NCBI GenBank assembly: GCA_021323595.1
Contig: JAJPKR010000004.1
Location: 1-64,000 of the forward strand
Length of the DNA stretch: 64,000 bases
Direction: 5' to 3'
Source of the DNA: Terriglobia bacterium
Lineage (GTDB): Bacteria > Acidobacteriota > Terriglobia > Terriglobales > SCQP01
In this document: positions 29,466 through 38,429 of the stretch, one piece after another
Layout of the letters: each line of letters begins with the position of its first letter
Position numbering within the stretch: the first letter of the stretch is position 1
Position numbers and translations under genes: made by a program
Notes under the pieces: generated by a model
Told to the model about the DNA's origin: nothing
Databases searched by the model: none
The model's input: the letters and a program-made list of their open reading frames with translations, nothing else

Positions 29466-30173
29466 CTATTCGGACACCGCCGCCCGCGCGCGTTGCGTAG
29501 AGACCGGCGCCGGTTGGGGGCGGCGCGGCGGCCGTCCGGGACGCCAGTAACGTCCCAACTGCGCCCCCAACGTTTGCACAAAATCCTCGGTTCCGTACGG
29601 ACGACCCGCATAAGTGCAGCTCCGCAACTGCGCGAAAGCATCTTCTCGATCATGGCCGGTTAGCACTCGCTCCCATGCCGGCGGAGCGAGTTGGCGCCAT
29701 AGATCCAGATTGAGCAGACGGGTCGGATCGCGGCCTTGTATATGAGCGGACGCACTCGACCAAAGATAATCGCCGGGGTTCGCGACCAGGCCGGCGCGAA
29801 CCGGGTTCAGGTCCACGTAAGCGAGGGCCAGGCTCAAGTGGCCTCCTTCTAGCGGGCACGAGAAGAACCGGTTTTGCCAAAGATGCCCGCTTCGCCCCCA
29901 GCGCGCGTTGAAATACTGCGCGTAACGCCCGTGGACGCGGCGAAAGAAAACGCTGAGCGAATCCGGGCGGCTCCCGACGACGATCCAATGCACATGATTG
30001 CTCATCAAGCACCAGCCGAGAATTTCGACCTCGGCCTCGGCCTGATGCGTTTGCACTAGCCGCAAGTAGGTTTCCCAATCGGCCCGAATATAAAAGGTCT
30101 CGCTCCGGTTGACGCCCCGCTGGGTGACATGGCAGGGGAGACCGGGAAATTGGCAACGGTCGCGACGCGGCAT
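29466..30173 (-). CDS. REP-associated tyrosine transposase (Y1_Tnp, PF01797)
   Basis: The 235-residue transposase starts MPRRDRCQFPGLPCHVTQRG, typical of RAYT proteins. It has the HUH motif in MSNHVHWIVVG and helix sequence HGRYAQYFNARWGRSGHLWQ with the conserved region carrying the catalytic Tyr. The following segment FFSCPLEGGHLSLALAYVDL, then NPVRAGLVANPGDYLWSSAS, is highly conserved in the family. ATG 30173 is preferred over 30254. The C-terminus is Arg/Pro-rich. No frameshift or internal stop is seen, so the enzyme is probably functional. Confidence 0.92.
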   Translation of the reverse strand: MPRRDRCQFPGLPCHVTQRGVNRSETFYIRADWETYLRLVQTHQAEAEVEILGWCLMSNHVHWIVVGSRPDSLSVFFRRVHGRYAQYFNARWGRSGHLWQNRFFSCPLEGGHLSLALAYVDLNPVRAGLVANPGDYLWSSASAHIQGRDPTRLLNLDLWRQLAPPAWERVLTGHDREDAFAQLRSCTYAGRPYGTEDFVQTLGAQLGRYWRPGRPPRRPQPAPVSTQRARAAVSE

Positions 30174-30242
30174 CCCCCGCATTCTTATCCGCCGCTCAAG
30201 ATTGTTCGCCCCCCGATCAGGGGAAAAACGCCGTTCCTTTCT

Positions 30243-30275
30243 CAAAACCTGCAAATATCAGGCTGTCCCCTTTTA
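30243..30275. repeat. right terminal inverted repeat of the RAYT element
   Basis: The repeat reads CAAAACCTGC, then AAATATCAGGCTGTCC and CCTTTTA on the plus strand, the reverse complement of the left end apart from three bases. Confidence 0.85.
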
Positions 30276-30291
30276 CGGTTTGGTAAAGGGG

Positions 30292-32892
30292 TTAGGGCTG
30301 GGGAGGGCGCGAGGGTTTCGCCGCGGATTTGCCGCTGCCGATCCCGAATAGGCGGGCAAAGAAGCCGCGCTTCTTTTTCACCGGCGGCGGCAGCGGGCGC
30401 GGTGGCGCTTGGGCGTTGGCCACGGGCACGGTCACAGATGAACTCGGCGGAGGGCCGACCGGGTTCGGCGGCGGCGGCGCGGGCTTCGAGCGCAGATGCA
30501 AGAACGTGAGCACCTTGCCCACCGCCGTCCCCGGCGTCAAGGGCACGGGGTGCAGCGTGCAGGTCTGTTGCGGCTGGGTGCCGGCGATGAAGTAGTCGTC
30601 GTCGGTGAGCGGGCAAAGGGCGGTCGCGATTTCCTGCGTCTGATCGTCCACCTTTTCTTCGACGATCCCTGGAGGCGGCTGGAAGGGCTGGACGTTGGCG
30701 TATTGGGGCAGCGCCACCGCCGACTTCATGAACTCCGCCCAGATGGGCAGCGCCGACCGTGCGCCCTCGAGGTTCAGATCCTGATAGTTGTCGAAGCCGA
30801 CCCAAACCACGCAGAGCAGATTGCTGGTGTACCCGGCGAACCAGCCGTCGTGATCGGTTCCAGTTTTGCCCGCCGCCGGCGCCGTGAAGCCGGCCTCGCG
30901 CGCGCCCACGCCGGTGCCGTGGTCCATCACCGACTCCAGCAAGTCGGTCGTCAAGAAGGCGACGCGGGGATCGAGAACGGGCTTGCCCTCCGGCAGCTCG
31001 CGATCCACGATCGCGCCGTTGGCGGTTTCCACGGCGACGATCGAGCGCGGCGTCATGCGCACGCCGTGATTGGCGAAGATAGTCCAGGCCGCAGCCATGT
31101 CGAGCGGCGTGGCCGGATACGTGCCGATCGCTTCCGAGGGCGTGGCCAAGACGCTCGAGATGCCCGCCGCGTGCGCCAGGTCCGCAACTTTGTCGTAGCC
31201 GACTTGTTGCGCCAGCGCGATGGTGGCGTTATTGAGCGAGTGCTCGATGGCGACGCGAATGGGAATCCGGCCGTAATAGTGATTCTCGAAGTTGTGCGGC
31301 GCGTAGCCGCCCTCGAAGACGGTGGGCTCGTCCATGACCTCGGTCGTCTCCGTGATCATCGGCTGCTGGCCGGTGAGGGCGGTATTGAGCGCGGCGGCAT
31401 AGACGAACGGCTTGAAGGTGCTGCCGGTCGGGCGTTCGGCGCGGGTGACGTGATTGTACTGGCTATAGGCGTAACTGCGCCCGCCGATCAGCGCTTTGAT
31501 CGCGCCGGTGTGGGGGTCGAGGGCGACCAGCGCGGCCTGCGCCACGGGCCCGGGCGAGACCACGGTCCGCCAGGAGCGGCCGACGCGCACGCGATGGGTG
31601 CGGCGGCGCGCGATCAGGGCGTCCACCTGTTTCAATCCGTCGGCCATGGCCTTGGCCGCCGCCCGCTGCAGCTCGGGATCGAGCGTGGTGTACACGCGAA
31701 AACTCTCGGAGGCGAGCGCGCCTTCCGGCAGCTCGTTCACCAGTTGGTCGCGGATCATGTCCACGAAGTACGGCGCGTCGCTGGCCTCGACGCTGATGGG
31801 ATTGACTTGCAGCGGCGTGGCGAGCGCCTGTTCCCGTTCGCTCGCGTTGATCCACCCTGCCTTGAACATTTGCTCGATCACTTCGTTGCGCCGGCCGAGC
31901 GCGCGCTTGGGATAGCGGAAAGGCGTGAGATAGTTGGGGCCTTGCACGATGCCGGCGAGCAGGGCATATTGCGGCAGCGTCAGCTCGTCGAGCTGCTTGC
32001 CGAAATAGGCGCGCGCCGCCTCGCCGAAGCCGCGGATCGTGTAGGTGCCGCGCTGGCCCATATACACGTCGTTGGCATAGAGCTCGAAAATCTGCTGCTT
32101 GGTGAGCCGCTGCTCGAGCTCGACCGCGATCATCGCTTCGGCGAGCTTGCGCCGCCAGGTGCGGCGATTGTTCAAGAAGAACATGCGCGCCACCTGCTGC
32201 GTGATCGTGCTCGCCCCCTGCGCGCCCGATTCCCGCCAGCGGCCGTGGATCAGGTCGCGATAGGCGGCGCCGAGAATACGCCAATAATTGAACGCTCCGT
32301 GGTGGAAGAAATCGCGGTCCTCGATGGCCAGCAGCGCCTCCACCATCGGCTTGGGAATCTGATCGTAGCGGAGCAGCCGGCGCTTGTCGCGGTTCTGATC
32401 GAAGAGCGTCGTCAAGACTTCCGGTTCGAGGCTATAGCCGCTAAGCGCTTGATTCGTCCGCGGATCGGTGATCGCGACGATGCGGCCTTGGTCGAACTGC
32501 ACCAGAGCGGCTTGCGGGGAATGGAACGACTCCGGCCCCGGCTCGATGAGCAGTCCCTGGCCGGTGATTTGGAAGCGGCCCACCGGCGACGATTGCGCGC
32601 TGCTGTAGTTGGCTTGCTCGAGTGCGGTCTCGATTTGCAGCGGCGTGATGCGCTCGCCGATATAGATCGATTCGGGCGCGGCGAAGAGGATCGAAGGCCG
32701 GCTGAAGATCTGGCCGGTGAGGCGGGCATCGATGATGCGGGCGTACTTGTTGTAGTAATGCAGCACCACGAAGCCGCCCGCCACGAAGGCGACCAGCAGC
32801 AGCGCCAGCACGACCTTGGTAACCGGATGGGTGAGGGCTCGTACCCAGGGCCGCGTCTTGATCCTGAGCTTCCGACCTCGTTTCGACGCCAT
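30292..32892 (-). CDS. bifunctional class A penicillin-binding protein (PBP1-type)
   Basis: The 866-residue protein has an N-terminal membrane anchor (about 26-46, KVVLALLLVAFVAGGFVVLH) and a UB2H-like region (ITPLQIETALEQANY). A GT51 glycosyltransferase domain follows with catalytic Glu191 (LLAIEDRDFFHHGAFNYWR), then a transpeptidase domain with SxxK Ser491 (TGSTFKPFVY), the SLN motif in EHSLNNATIAL and KTGTDHDGWF. The C-terminal tail is Pro-rich and basic. It polymerises and cross-links peptidoglycan on the outer face of the membrane. The layout is closest to PBP1b, but 1a and 1c cannot be separated with certainty. Confidence 0.94.
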   Translation of the reverse strand: MASKRGRKLRIKTRPWVRALTHPVTKVVLALLLVAFVAGGFVVLHYYNKYARIIDARLTGQIFSRPSILFAAPESIYIGERITPLQIETALEQANYSSAQSSPVGRFQITGQGLLIEPGPESFHSPQAALVQFDQGRIVAITDPRTNQALSGYSLEPEVLTTLFDQNRDKRRLLRYDQIPKPMVEALLAIEDRDFFHHGAFNYWRILGAAYRDLIHGRWRESGAQGASTITQQVARMFFLNNRRTWRRKLAEAMIAVELEQRLTKQQIFELYANDVYMGQRGTYTIRGFGEAARAYFGKQLDELTLPQYALLAGIVQGPNYLTPFRYPKRALGRRNEVIEQMFKAGWINASEREQALATPLQVNPISVEASDAPYFVDMIRDQLVNELPEGALASESFRVYTTLDPELQRAAAKAMADGLKQVDALIARRRTHRVRVGRSWRTVVSPGPVAQAALVALDPHTGAIKALIGGRSYAYSQYNHVTRAERPTGSTFKPFVYAAALNTALTGQQPMITETTEVMDEPTVFEGGYAPHNFENHYYGRIPIRVAIEHSLNNATIALAQQVGYDKVADLAHAAGISSVLATPSEAIGTYPATPLDMAAAWTIFANHGVRMTPRSIVAVETANGAIVDRELPEGKPVLDPRVAFLTTDLLESVMDHGTGVGAREAGFTAPAAGKTGTDHDGWFAGYTSNLLCVVWVGFDNYQDLNLEGARSALPIWAEFMKSAVALPQYANVQPFQPPPGIVEEKVDDQTQEIATALCPLTDDDYFIAGTQPQQTCTLHPVPLTPGTAVGKVLTFLHLRSKPAPPPPNPVGPPPSSSVTVPVANAQAPPRPLPPPVKKKRGFFARLFGIGSGKSAAKPSRPPQP

Positions 32893-33031
32893 GGATTGTT
32901 TTCAGGATACCGCGCCGCCTGGGGAGCAAGCCAGCGCCAGCGCCGCACCGCCCGGCGGCGCCGGCCGCGGCGCCGCGATTGCCAACCGGGCACCTTGACC
33001 CGGCGGCCAGGCGCGCGGAACGGGGCGGGAA

Positions 33032-33040
33032 TGCTAGCGT
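33032..33040 (+). promoter_or_regulatory. extended -10 (TGCTAGCGT) ahead of the DUF4845-like gene
   Basis: TGC plus TAGCGT lies 19 bases before ATG 33060, with GGGAG (33049-33053) as the ribosome-binding site. It matches the TGCTAnnnT pattern. Confidence 0.35.
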
Positions 33041-33059
33041 CAGCGCATGGGAGCGCACC

Positions 33060-33434
33060 ATGGCTGGACGCAATGAGCGCGGGGCGATGGGACTGGGAGG
33101 TCTGTTGTTCTTGTTGGTACTGGCGGCACTCTGCTATTCCGGGTACAAGTTCCTGCCCCCGCTGGTCGGCAATTTCCAATTCGATAACGACGTTCAACAA
33201 GAGGCGCGCATGGCGGTTTACAATGCCGACACCGACGACCAGATCCGCGCCAAGCTGCTGGCCGAAGCGCAGGCCCTGAACCTGCCGGTGACCGGCGACG
33301 ACATCGTGATCCAGCGCGAGGGCCCCGATGTCTTGATCGCGGTGCAATATGACGTCGTCGTCGCCTACGCCGGCCACACGGTGCCGATGCATTTTAAGGA
33401 TGGCGCCAAAGGGCTCCTCGCCACCCAGGAGTAA
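33060..33434 (+). CDS. small membrane-anchored protein, DUF4845-like
   Basis: The 124-residue protein has one N-terminal helix (GLGGLLFLLVLAALCYSGYKF) and a soluble domain (FDNDVQQEARMAVYNADTD, then DDIVIQREGPDVLIAVQYDV). The pattern is that of small single-pass proteins of the DUF4845 type, whose function is unknown. ATG 33060 has GGGAG six bases upstream; ATG 33087 is an alternative. It is divergent from the PBP gene. The assignment to DUF4845 is tentative. Confidence 0.75.
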   Translation: MAGRNERGAMGLGGLLFLLVLAALCYSGYKFLPPLVGNFQFDNDVQQEARMAVYNADTDDQIRAKLLAEAQALNLPVTGDDIVIQREGPDVLIAVQYDVVVAYAGHTVPMHFKDGAKGLLATQE

Positions 33435-33496
33435 ATGCCGCGCCGGTCCCGGCGCAACCAAACGGCGTCTTCCGACTCCTATATGAGCGAGACCCC

Positions 33497-34084
33497 ATGC
33501 CTCGCCGACGCCTACTCTTGCTGCTGGCGCTCTTCGCGGCGGCCTTGCCGGCGGCGGCGCAGCGCCCGCCCCGCGCGCTCGAGCTGATTCTCGACCCCGC
33601 GGCCACGCAGATTCGCTTCACGCTCAAAGCCACCTTTCATACGGTCCATGGCAGCTTCCGCCTGCAACAGGGACGCGTCCGCTATGACCCGCAAAGCGGG
33701 GCGGCCAGCGGGTTGGTGGTGGTCGCCGCCGCCAGCGGCCAAACCGGCAACGCCGATCGCGACGCCACCATGCAGCGCAAGGTGCTTGAGTCCGCGAAGT
33801 ATCCGGAAATTACCTTCCGGCCGACCCGCGTCACCGGGGCGCTGCCGGGCCCGGGACGATACACGGCGGAAGTGGAGGGCATCCTGCACCTGCACGGCGC
33901 CGATCATGTCATGACCGTGCCGGTGAGCGTGGACGCGACCGCCGACCGGCTGACCGCGCGCGCCAGCGTGCTTATCCCATATGTCCGTTGGGGGCTCAAG
34001 GACCCGAGCACCTTTTTCCTGCACGTCGCCAAGCAGGCGCAGTTCGAGCTCGTCTTGGTGGGCCGCTTGCAGTACGTCAACTGA
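33497..34084 (+). CDS. YceI-family periplasmic lipocalin-like protein
   Basis: The 195-residue protein has a signal peptide (LLLLLALFAAALPAAAQ) followed by the YceI beta-barrel pattern ATQIRFTLKATFHTVHGSF, then DRDATMQRKVLESAKYPEI and GILHLHGADHVMTVPV. YceI proteins bind isoprenoid or amphiphilic ligands in a lipocalin-like barrel; the ligand here is unknown. It lies 62 bases after the upstream small membrane protein and may be co-transcribed. Confidence 0.9.
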   Translation: MPRRRLLLLLALFAAALPAAAQRPPRALELILDPAATQIRFTLKATFHTVHGSFRLQQGRVRYDPQSGAASGLVVVAAASGQTGNADRDATMQRKVLESAKYPEITFRPTRVTGALPGPGRYTAEVEGILHLHGADHVMTVPVSVDATADRLTARASVLIPYVRWGLKDPSTFFLHVAKQAQFELVLVGRLQYVN

Positions 34085-34178
34085 GCGGCAACCCCGCCGC
34101 GGCCGGCGCGGCGCCGCCTGTCCGGAAGGACAAGGGCCGCAACCCAGGGACTGTATCCCAAAAGTACCGGCGCTTGCG

Positions 34179-34207
34179 TTGTTCACGGGGTGGAACCGGC
34201 TTAGACT
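34179..34207 (+). promoter_or_regulatory. candidate promoter of the FecR-domain gene
   Basis: TTGTTC and TAGACT are separated by exactly 17 bases, and the -10 ends 33 bases before ATG 34241. Confidence 0.4.
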
Positions 34208-34240
34208 CCGGTTAGCAGCGGAGCAACTCCCAGCGGCCCC

Positions 34241-35503
34241 ATGGGCAACGGTTTTCACGCGAAAGACGACGGTCAGGTTGCGATCCAGTGGCGGTTCATC
34301 ACCTACCGTACGCTCTTTCTCATCGGATTCCTCATCGTCGCCGCCGTCATTTTGGCGGTGTACTCGGGCGTGTTTCCGCACCTTTCGAGCGGCCTGCGCG
34401 CCTGGCTGAACGGCTCGGGCGGCGGCACGGTCGTGGCCACCACCAATCTGACGCCGCAGGCGCGATTCATGAACGTCGAAGGCGGCGTGCTGGTGAAGCC
34501 GGCCGGCAGCGCCGAGTTCCAGCCGGCGCAGCCGAGCGGCACGCTGCACCAGGGCGACACCGTGCAGACGCAGGGCGACGGCTGGGCGCGCATCGAGTTC
34601 TCCGACGACACGACCTACATGCTCAGTCCCAATTCGCTGATCGTCATCGAGCAAAATCAGGCGACGGCGAGCAGTTCCCTGGTTTCGATCAACGTCACCT
34701 CGGGCCGCGTCGACCTCTCCACCGGTCACGCCGACGGGCGGCAGATCACTTCCCGCGTGCAGTTCGCCGATGCCGCCGCTTCGCTGCATCAGGATAGCCG
34801 CGCGGAAGTGGTCACGTCCGCGCAAAAGGGCTCGCTGACGGTCGTCGCCGGTTTGGCCAGCGTGCGGCGCGGCAAGGAAGCGATCCAAGTGCATCCCTTC
34901 CAGCGCTTGAGCGTGGCGCCGGGCCAGGCCTTCAACGTGCAGACGGTGCCGGCGGCGCCGCAATTGATCACGCCCGGGAATCTGAGCCCGATCCTGGCGC
35001 GGGATCCGCGATCTGCCGCCGTGCACTTCAGTTGGACCGCGGTCGCGGGCGCGAAGGTCTATCATCTGCACCTTTCCCGCTCGCCCTTGATGAGCAACTT
35101 GCTCGAGGATCGCGCCACGGCCGCGACTTCGCTCGATCTCGACGGATTGCCGCCGGGCAGCTATTACTGGACCGTCAGCGCCGTCGATGCCGCCGGCCGG
35201 TCGGCGCCCGAGCTGGACGCCAACAAATTCACCATCATCGTCAGCCTGGCGCAATCGAAGCTGCCGCTGGCGGTGGATAAGATCTCCGAAATCGCCCCCG
35301 GCGTGCTCGAAGTCGATGGGCACACGCAGCCGGGCGCCAAAGTGCTGGTCAACGACGAAGTCGTCGGGTTAGTGCGCAACGACGGTACTTTCCAATATGT
35401 GACGCCGCAGTTGCCGCGGCAAGATAACTACGCCATCACCGTCACCGCCGAAGATAATGCCGGCCGCGTGGCCACGCTGACGAAAACCTACAACGTGCAA
35501 TAG
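34241..35503 (+). CDS. membrane-anchored FecR-domain protein with C-terminal Ig-like domains
   Basis: The 420-residue protein has a membrane helix (about 24-46, TLFLIGFLIVAAVILAVYSG) and a FecR-type beta domain (QARFMNVEGGVLVKPAG to VRRGKEAIQVHPFQRLSV). A fibronectin-III-like domain (VHFSWTAVAGAKVYHLHLS) and a terminal Ig-like domain (GVLEVDGHTQPGAKVLVND, ending KTYNVQ) follow. The FecR fold is used in anti-sigma signalling, but no sigma or TonB receptor gene adjoins, so this is more likely a structural or peptidoglycan-surface protein. It is convergent with the PLP enzyme. Confidence 0.85.
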   Translation: MGNGFHAKDDGQVAIQWRFITYRTLFLIGFLIVAAVILAVYSGVFPHLSSGLRAWLNGSGGGTVVATTNLTPQARFMNVEGGVLVKPAGSAEFQPAQPSGTLHQGDTVQTQGDGWARIEFSDDTTYMLSPNSLIVIEQNQATASSSLVSINVTSGRVDLSTGHADGRQITSRVQFADAAASLHQDSRAEVVTSAQKGSLTVVAGLASVRRGKEAIQVHPFQRLSVAPGQAFNVQTVPAAPQLITPGNLSPILARDPRSAAVHFSWTAVAGAKVYHLHLSRSPLMSNLLEDRATAATSLDLDGLPPGSYYWTVSAVDAAGRSAPELDANKFTIIVSLAQSKLPLAVDKISEIAPGVLEVDGHTQPGAKVLVNDEVVGLVRNDGTFQYVTPQLPRQDNYAITVTAEDNAGRVATLTKTYNVQ

Positions 35504-35524
35504 CCGTTCGCCTGCGGCGCGGCG

Positions 35525-36730
35525 TCAGTCCAGCGCCTGGCGGAGGTCGGCGAGGAGGTCGGCGGGATCCTCGATGCCGGCGGAGTAGCGCACCAGAGCT
35601 TCGGGAATGCCGCTGGCGGCGCGCTCGGCGGGCGTGGATTCGACATGGCTCGTGGTCGCGGGCGGGCCGGCAGTGGTTTCCACCGCGCCCAGGTTGGCGG
35701 CGAGGCGGGCGTAGCGCAGGCGCGGCAGAAAACGCTCGACCGCGGCCCAGCCGCCGCGCAGCACGAAGCTGAGCACGCCGCCGAAGCCGCGCATCTGCCG
35801 GCGCGCGATTTCGTGGCCGGGGTGCGATGCGAGTCCGGGATACAGCACGCGCGCGACGCGCGGATGCGCCGCCAGCTCGCGCGCCAGCGCCAGCGCGGTT
35901 TGATTCTGGCGCTCGACCCGCAGCGCCAGGGTCTTAATGCCGCGCAGCAGCAGAAAGGCAGCCAGCGGATCGAGACAGGCGCCGGTGATTTCGCGCCAAT
36001 GGAAGATGCGCGCGACCAGCTCGGCCTCGCCGCAGACCGCGCCGCCGAGCGCGTCGGCATGGCCGCCGAGAAACTTCGTAGCGCTGTGAATCACCAGATG
36101 GGCGCCGAGCGCCAGCGGCTGCTGGTTGATCGGCGTGGCGAAGGTGTTATCCACGACCACCCACGCGCCCTGGCGGCGGCCGGCGGCGGCCAGCCGCGCC
36201 AAATCGAGCACGGCCAGAGCGGGATTGGTCGGGCTCTCCAGATACACCAGGCGGCAGCCGCGCGCGATCTCCGCCTCCAGCGCCGCGTGGTCGGCGGTGG
36301 GCACGAGCGCGGCCTCGATGCCGAAGCGGGGCAGGAACTCCACGAAAAGCTTGTTGGTCCCGCCGTAGGTGTCGTGGATCGAGACGACGCGGTCGCCGGG
36401 GGAGAGCAAGGTGAAGAGCACGCCGGCGATCGCGGCCATGCCGCTGGCAAAGCTGGTGGCGGCGGCCGCCGCTTCCAGCGCGCGGACCTTTTCCTCGAAC
36501 GCGGCTACGGTGGGATTGGTGTTGCGGCTGTAGATATGGCCGGGGCGGCGGCCCTGGGCGACGGCCAGCCAGCTTTCCAGGTCGGGATAGGCGAAGGTCG
36601 CGCTTTCGACGATGGGAACTTGGGCGGCGTTCTGCCAATGCGGGCCGGCTTCCCCGGCCCAGACGGCGCGGGTGGCGAGACCGGGCGGCGCCGCAGGCGG
36701 GCGGTCGCGCAGGCCCTCCTCGGCGGCCAC
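35525..36730 (-). CDS. Cys/Met-metabolism PLP enzyme (cystathionine gamma-synthase/lyase type)
   Basis: The 401-residue fold-type I enzyme has the PLP-phosphate region (SFASGMAAIAGVLFTLL), Asp in WVVVDNTFATP, and the Schiff-base Lys in VIHSATKFLGGHADALGG. The C-terminus RYSAGIEDPADLLADL is typical of the MetB/MetC/MetY family. Substrate (homoserine ester, cystathionine or methionine) cannot be assigned. GTG 36730 starts one base after the stop of the DUF4097 gene, so it is translationally coupled to an envelope-type operon. The open frame continuing to 36901 is shadow of that gene. A paralogue lies at 47570. Confidence 0.87.
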   Translation of the reverse strand: MAAEEGLRDRPPAAPPGLATRAVWAGEAGPHWQNAAQVPIVESATFAYPDLESWLAVAQGRRPGHIYSRNTNPTVAAFEEKVRALEAAAAATSFASGMAAIAGVLFTLLSPGDRVVSIHDTYGGTNKLFVEFLPRFGIEAALVPTADHAALEAEIARGCRLVYLESPTNPALAVLDLARLAAAGRRQGAWVVVDNTFATPINQQPLALGAHLVIHSATKFLGGHADALGGAVCGEAELVARIFHWREITGACLDPLAAFLLLRGIKTLALRVERQNQTALALARELAAHPRVARVLYPGLASHPGHEIARRQMRGFGGVLSFVLRGGWAAVERFLPRLRYARLAANLGAVETTAGPPATTSHVESTPAERAASGIPEALVRYSAGIEDPADLLADLRQALD

Positions 36731-36731
36731 C

Positions 36732-38090
36732 CTAGAGGGCTCCGCCGGCGGTCTTGGGCGCCAGCTTGCGCAGCGTGATCGTGCCGTCGGTGGTGCGCAA
36801 GTGCACCGGCGGGCCGCCGCCGCCGACTTGCAGGTGGGCGGTGCCGGCGCCGGCGGGCACGCCGAAGTCGCCGGCCAGGCTTCCCTGATCGGCAAAGGCA
36901 TCGAGCGTAAAGGCGCTGTCAGCGGGCAGGCTCAGCGTGATGTCGCCGTCGCGATCGGTGATCGACACGGCATCGCGCAGCCGGCCGGCGCTGGCGGCGG
37001 TGATGGTGCCATGGGTGTCGTCGACGCGCAGTTCGCCGGTGAAATCATCCACGGCGATGTCTTTGTCGCGGGTGGTCACTTGCAAGCCGCGCGCGGCAAC
37101 GGCATGCAGGTCGCCCATATCCATTTTGAGCGATCCCGGCAGCGCCGCCACTTGCAATTGCGTGCGGCTGGAGGAGTACTGCACCCCCGCCGGCAGATTG
37201 CTGAGATCGAGGTCGCCGGAGAAGTTGCCGTTGATGGTGACCGCGCCGCGCACATGCGCGAGGGTGATGTCGCCGCCGTTGCCATCCAGCTCGAGCGAAC
37301 CGGAAACGTCCTGGATGGTGGCGTCGCCGTGCTCGACGTGGCCGCGCAGCGCGCCCGCGAGGCCGCTGACCGCCAGGTCGCCGCGGCTGCTGGCGAGATC
37401 GAGGTTGGCCCGCCAATGGGCGACGCGGATGTCGCCATGGTCGGTGCGCACGACGACCGGCGTATCCGGCGGCAAGCTCAGGCGGAGGTCGGCCGCCACA
37501 CGCCCGCTGTCGCTGTTGCCGGCCGGACGCACGACCATCTGGCCGTTCTCGACGCGCAGCGTCGGCTGGGCGTCTCGAAATCGCCGCTGCGCTTCGCTGT
37601 CCGATTGGGCGCGCACGTCGTCGGTGACGCTGGCGGCCGCCACGCCCGGAGCGCCCGCAACCAGTTCGACGTCCCCGCGCGGCGAGATCACGAAGACGCC
37701 CATGTGCGGCGGCAATGCCGCTTGGGCGGCGGCATTGAAGGTGAAATCGCGGGCGAAGGGATCCCAAAACTCCATGCCGGCATTGCGGCCCCAGTCGGAG
37801 TTACGCCAGCGCCAGCTCGCCGTCACTCCCAAACCGATGAGGACCACGAGAATCAGCAGCACCACTTCCCCGCCGCTCAGGCCGCGGCGGGCGCCGGACG
37901 GGTCGGAGTAATGCTCGGCCAGCCGAACCAAACCCCACACGATCAGCAGCGCCGGCCAGTAGCGGGCGATGAATTGCCAGGCGTCAAAGCCGGGAATGTG
38001 GTGGCGCAGAAGAAAAATCACGCCGAGGGCGATGAGCACGAGCGGGCCCAACACCGAGCCGCGATGAGGATGTGCGTAGCCGTTAGCCAT
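36732..38090 (-). CDS. membrane protein with LiaF-like transmembrane region and DUF4097 beta domain
   Basis: The 452-residue protein has N-terminal helices (SVLGPLVLIALGVIFLLRH, then WPALLIVWGLVRLAEHY) of the LiaF-TM/DUF5668 type. A third helix (GGEVVLLILVVLIGLGVTA) precedes a long beta-helix-like adhesin domain (DUF4097, repeats such as GDLAVSGLAGALRGHVEHG and GNGGDITLAHVRGAVTING). Such proteins are linked to envelope-stress and anti-sigma operons in Firmicutes and Acidobacteriota. AGGAAAGG precedes the ATG. It sits between a small LiaF-TM gene and the PLP enzyme. Confidence 0.85.
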   Translation of the reverse strand: MANGYAHPHRGSVLGPLVLIALGVIFLLRHHIPGFDAWQFIARYWPALLIVWGLVRLAEHYSDPSGARRGLSGGEVVLLILVVLIGLGVTASWRWRNSDWGRNAGMEFWDPFARDFTFNAAAQAALPPHMGVFVISPRGDVELVAGAPGVAAASVTDDVRAQSDSEAQRRFRDAQPTLRVENGQMVVRPAGNSDSGRVAADLRLSLPPDTPVVVRTDHGDIRVAHWRANLDLASSRGDLAVSGLAGALRGHVEHGDATIQDVSGSLELDGNGGDITLAHVRGAVTINGNFSGDLDLSNLPAGVQYSSSRTQLQVAALPGSLKMDMGDLHAVAARGLQVTTRDKDIAVDDFTGELRVDDTHGTITAASAGRLRDAVSITDRDGDITLSLPADSAFTLDAFADQGSLAGDFGVPAGAGTAHLQVGGGGPPVHLRTTDGTITLRKLAPKTAGGAL

Positions 38091-38102
38091 GGCCTTTCCT
38101 GG

Positions 38103-38306
38103 TTAGGCGGGCGGGGCGGGCGGCGCGCCGCCCGAGGGCAGGTTGGGACCGAAGCGCTCGGCGAGCTTGACCAGGCCGATCACGATCAAGATCACCGGCC
38201 AGGTCTGATCGAAGCCCCAGGCCGGCGTCGTCATCTGCAACAGCAGCAGCACGCCGACGGTGATCAACAAGATCGCGCCCAGGGGGTAATTGCGCGGCCG
38301 GCTCAT
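38103..38306 (-). CDS. small two-helix LiaF-TM/DUF5668 membrane protein
   Basis: The 67-residue protein has two hydrophobic helices (YPLGAILLITVGVLLLLQ and WPVILIVIGLVKLAERF) with the central WP-containing turn typical of DUF5668. The ATG is set by GGAGG seven bases upstream; the frame extending to 38339 lacks such a site. It is nearly the same size and pattern as the membrane part of its neighbours, suggesting duplication of one module along this operon. Function unknown. Confidence 0.85.
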   Translation of the reverse strand: MSRPRNYPLGAILLITVGVLLLLQMTTPAWGFDQTWPVILIVIGLVKLAERFGPNLPSGGAPPAPPA

Positions 38307-38429
38307 CGCTGTGCCTCCTCGTGGCGCCGGCCGGGCCAAGTGCGCCGGTGGGGGCCGCGACGGACCGGGGCCGTCGAAATTGGGGCTCGAGGGTCGCGGG
38401 CCGCGTTCGCGCTCATGGCCAGGCCTCCC

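Larger units (their letters stand above)
29430..30275 (-). mobile_element. RAYT-type transposon with 33-bp terminal inverted repeats
   Basis: The 846-bp unit comprises a REP-associated tyrosine transposase gene bounded by imperfect 33-bp inverted repeats (30 of 33 identical), beginning TAAAAGGGGACAGCCTGAT and ending in a GCAGGTTTTG motif. The left end coincides with the ilvD stop codon; the right end lies 16 bases from the PBP stop. Y1 transposases of this group act on REP-like palindromes by single-strand cut and paste. Whether the 33-bp ends are the recognised sites is an inference. No target-site duplication was identified. Confidence 0.7.
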
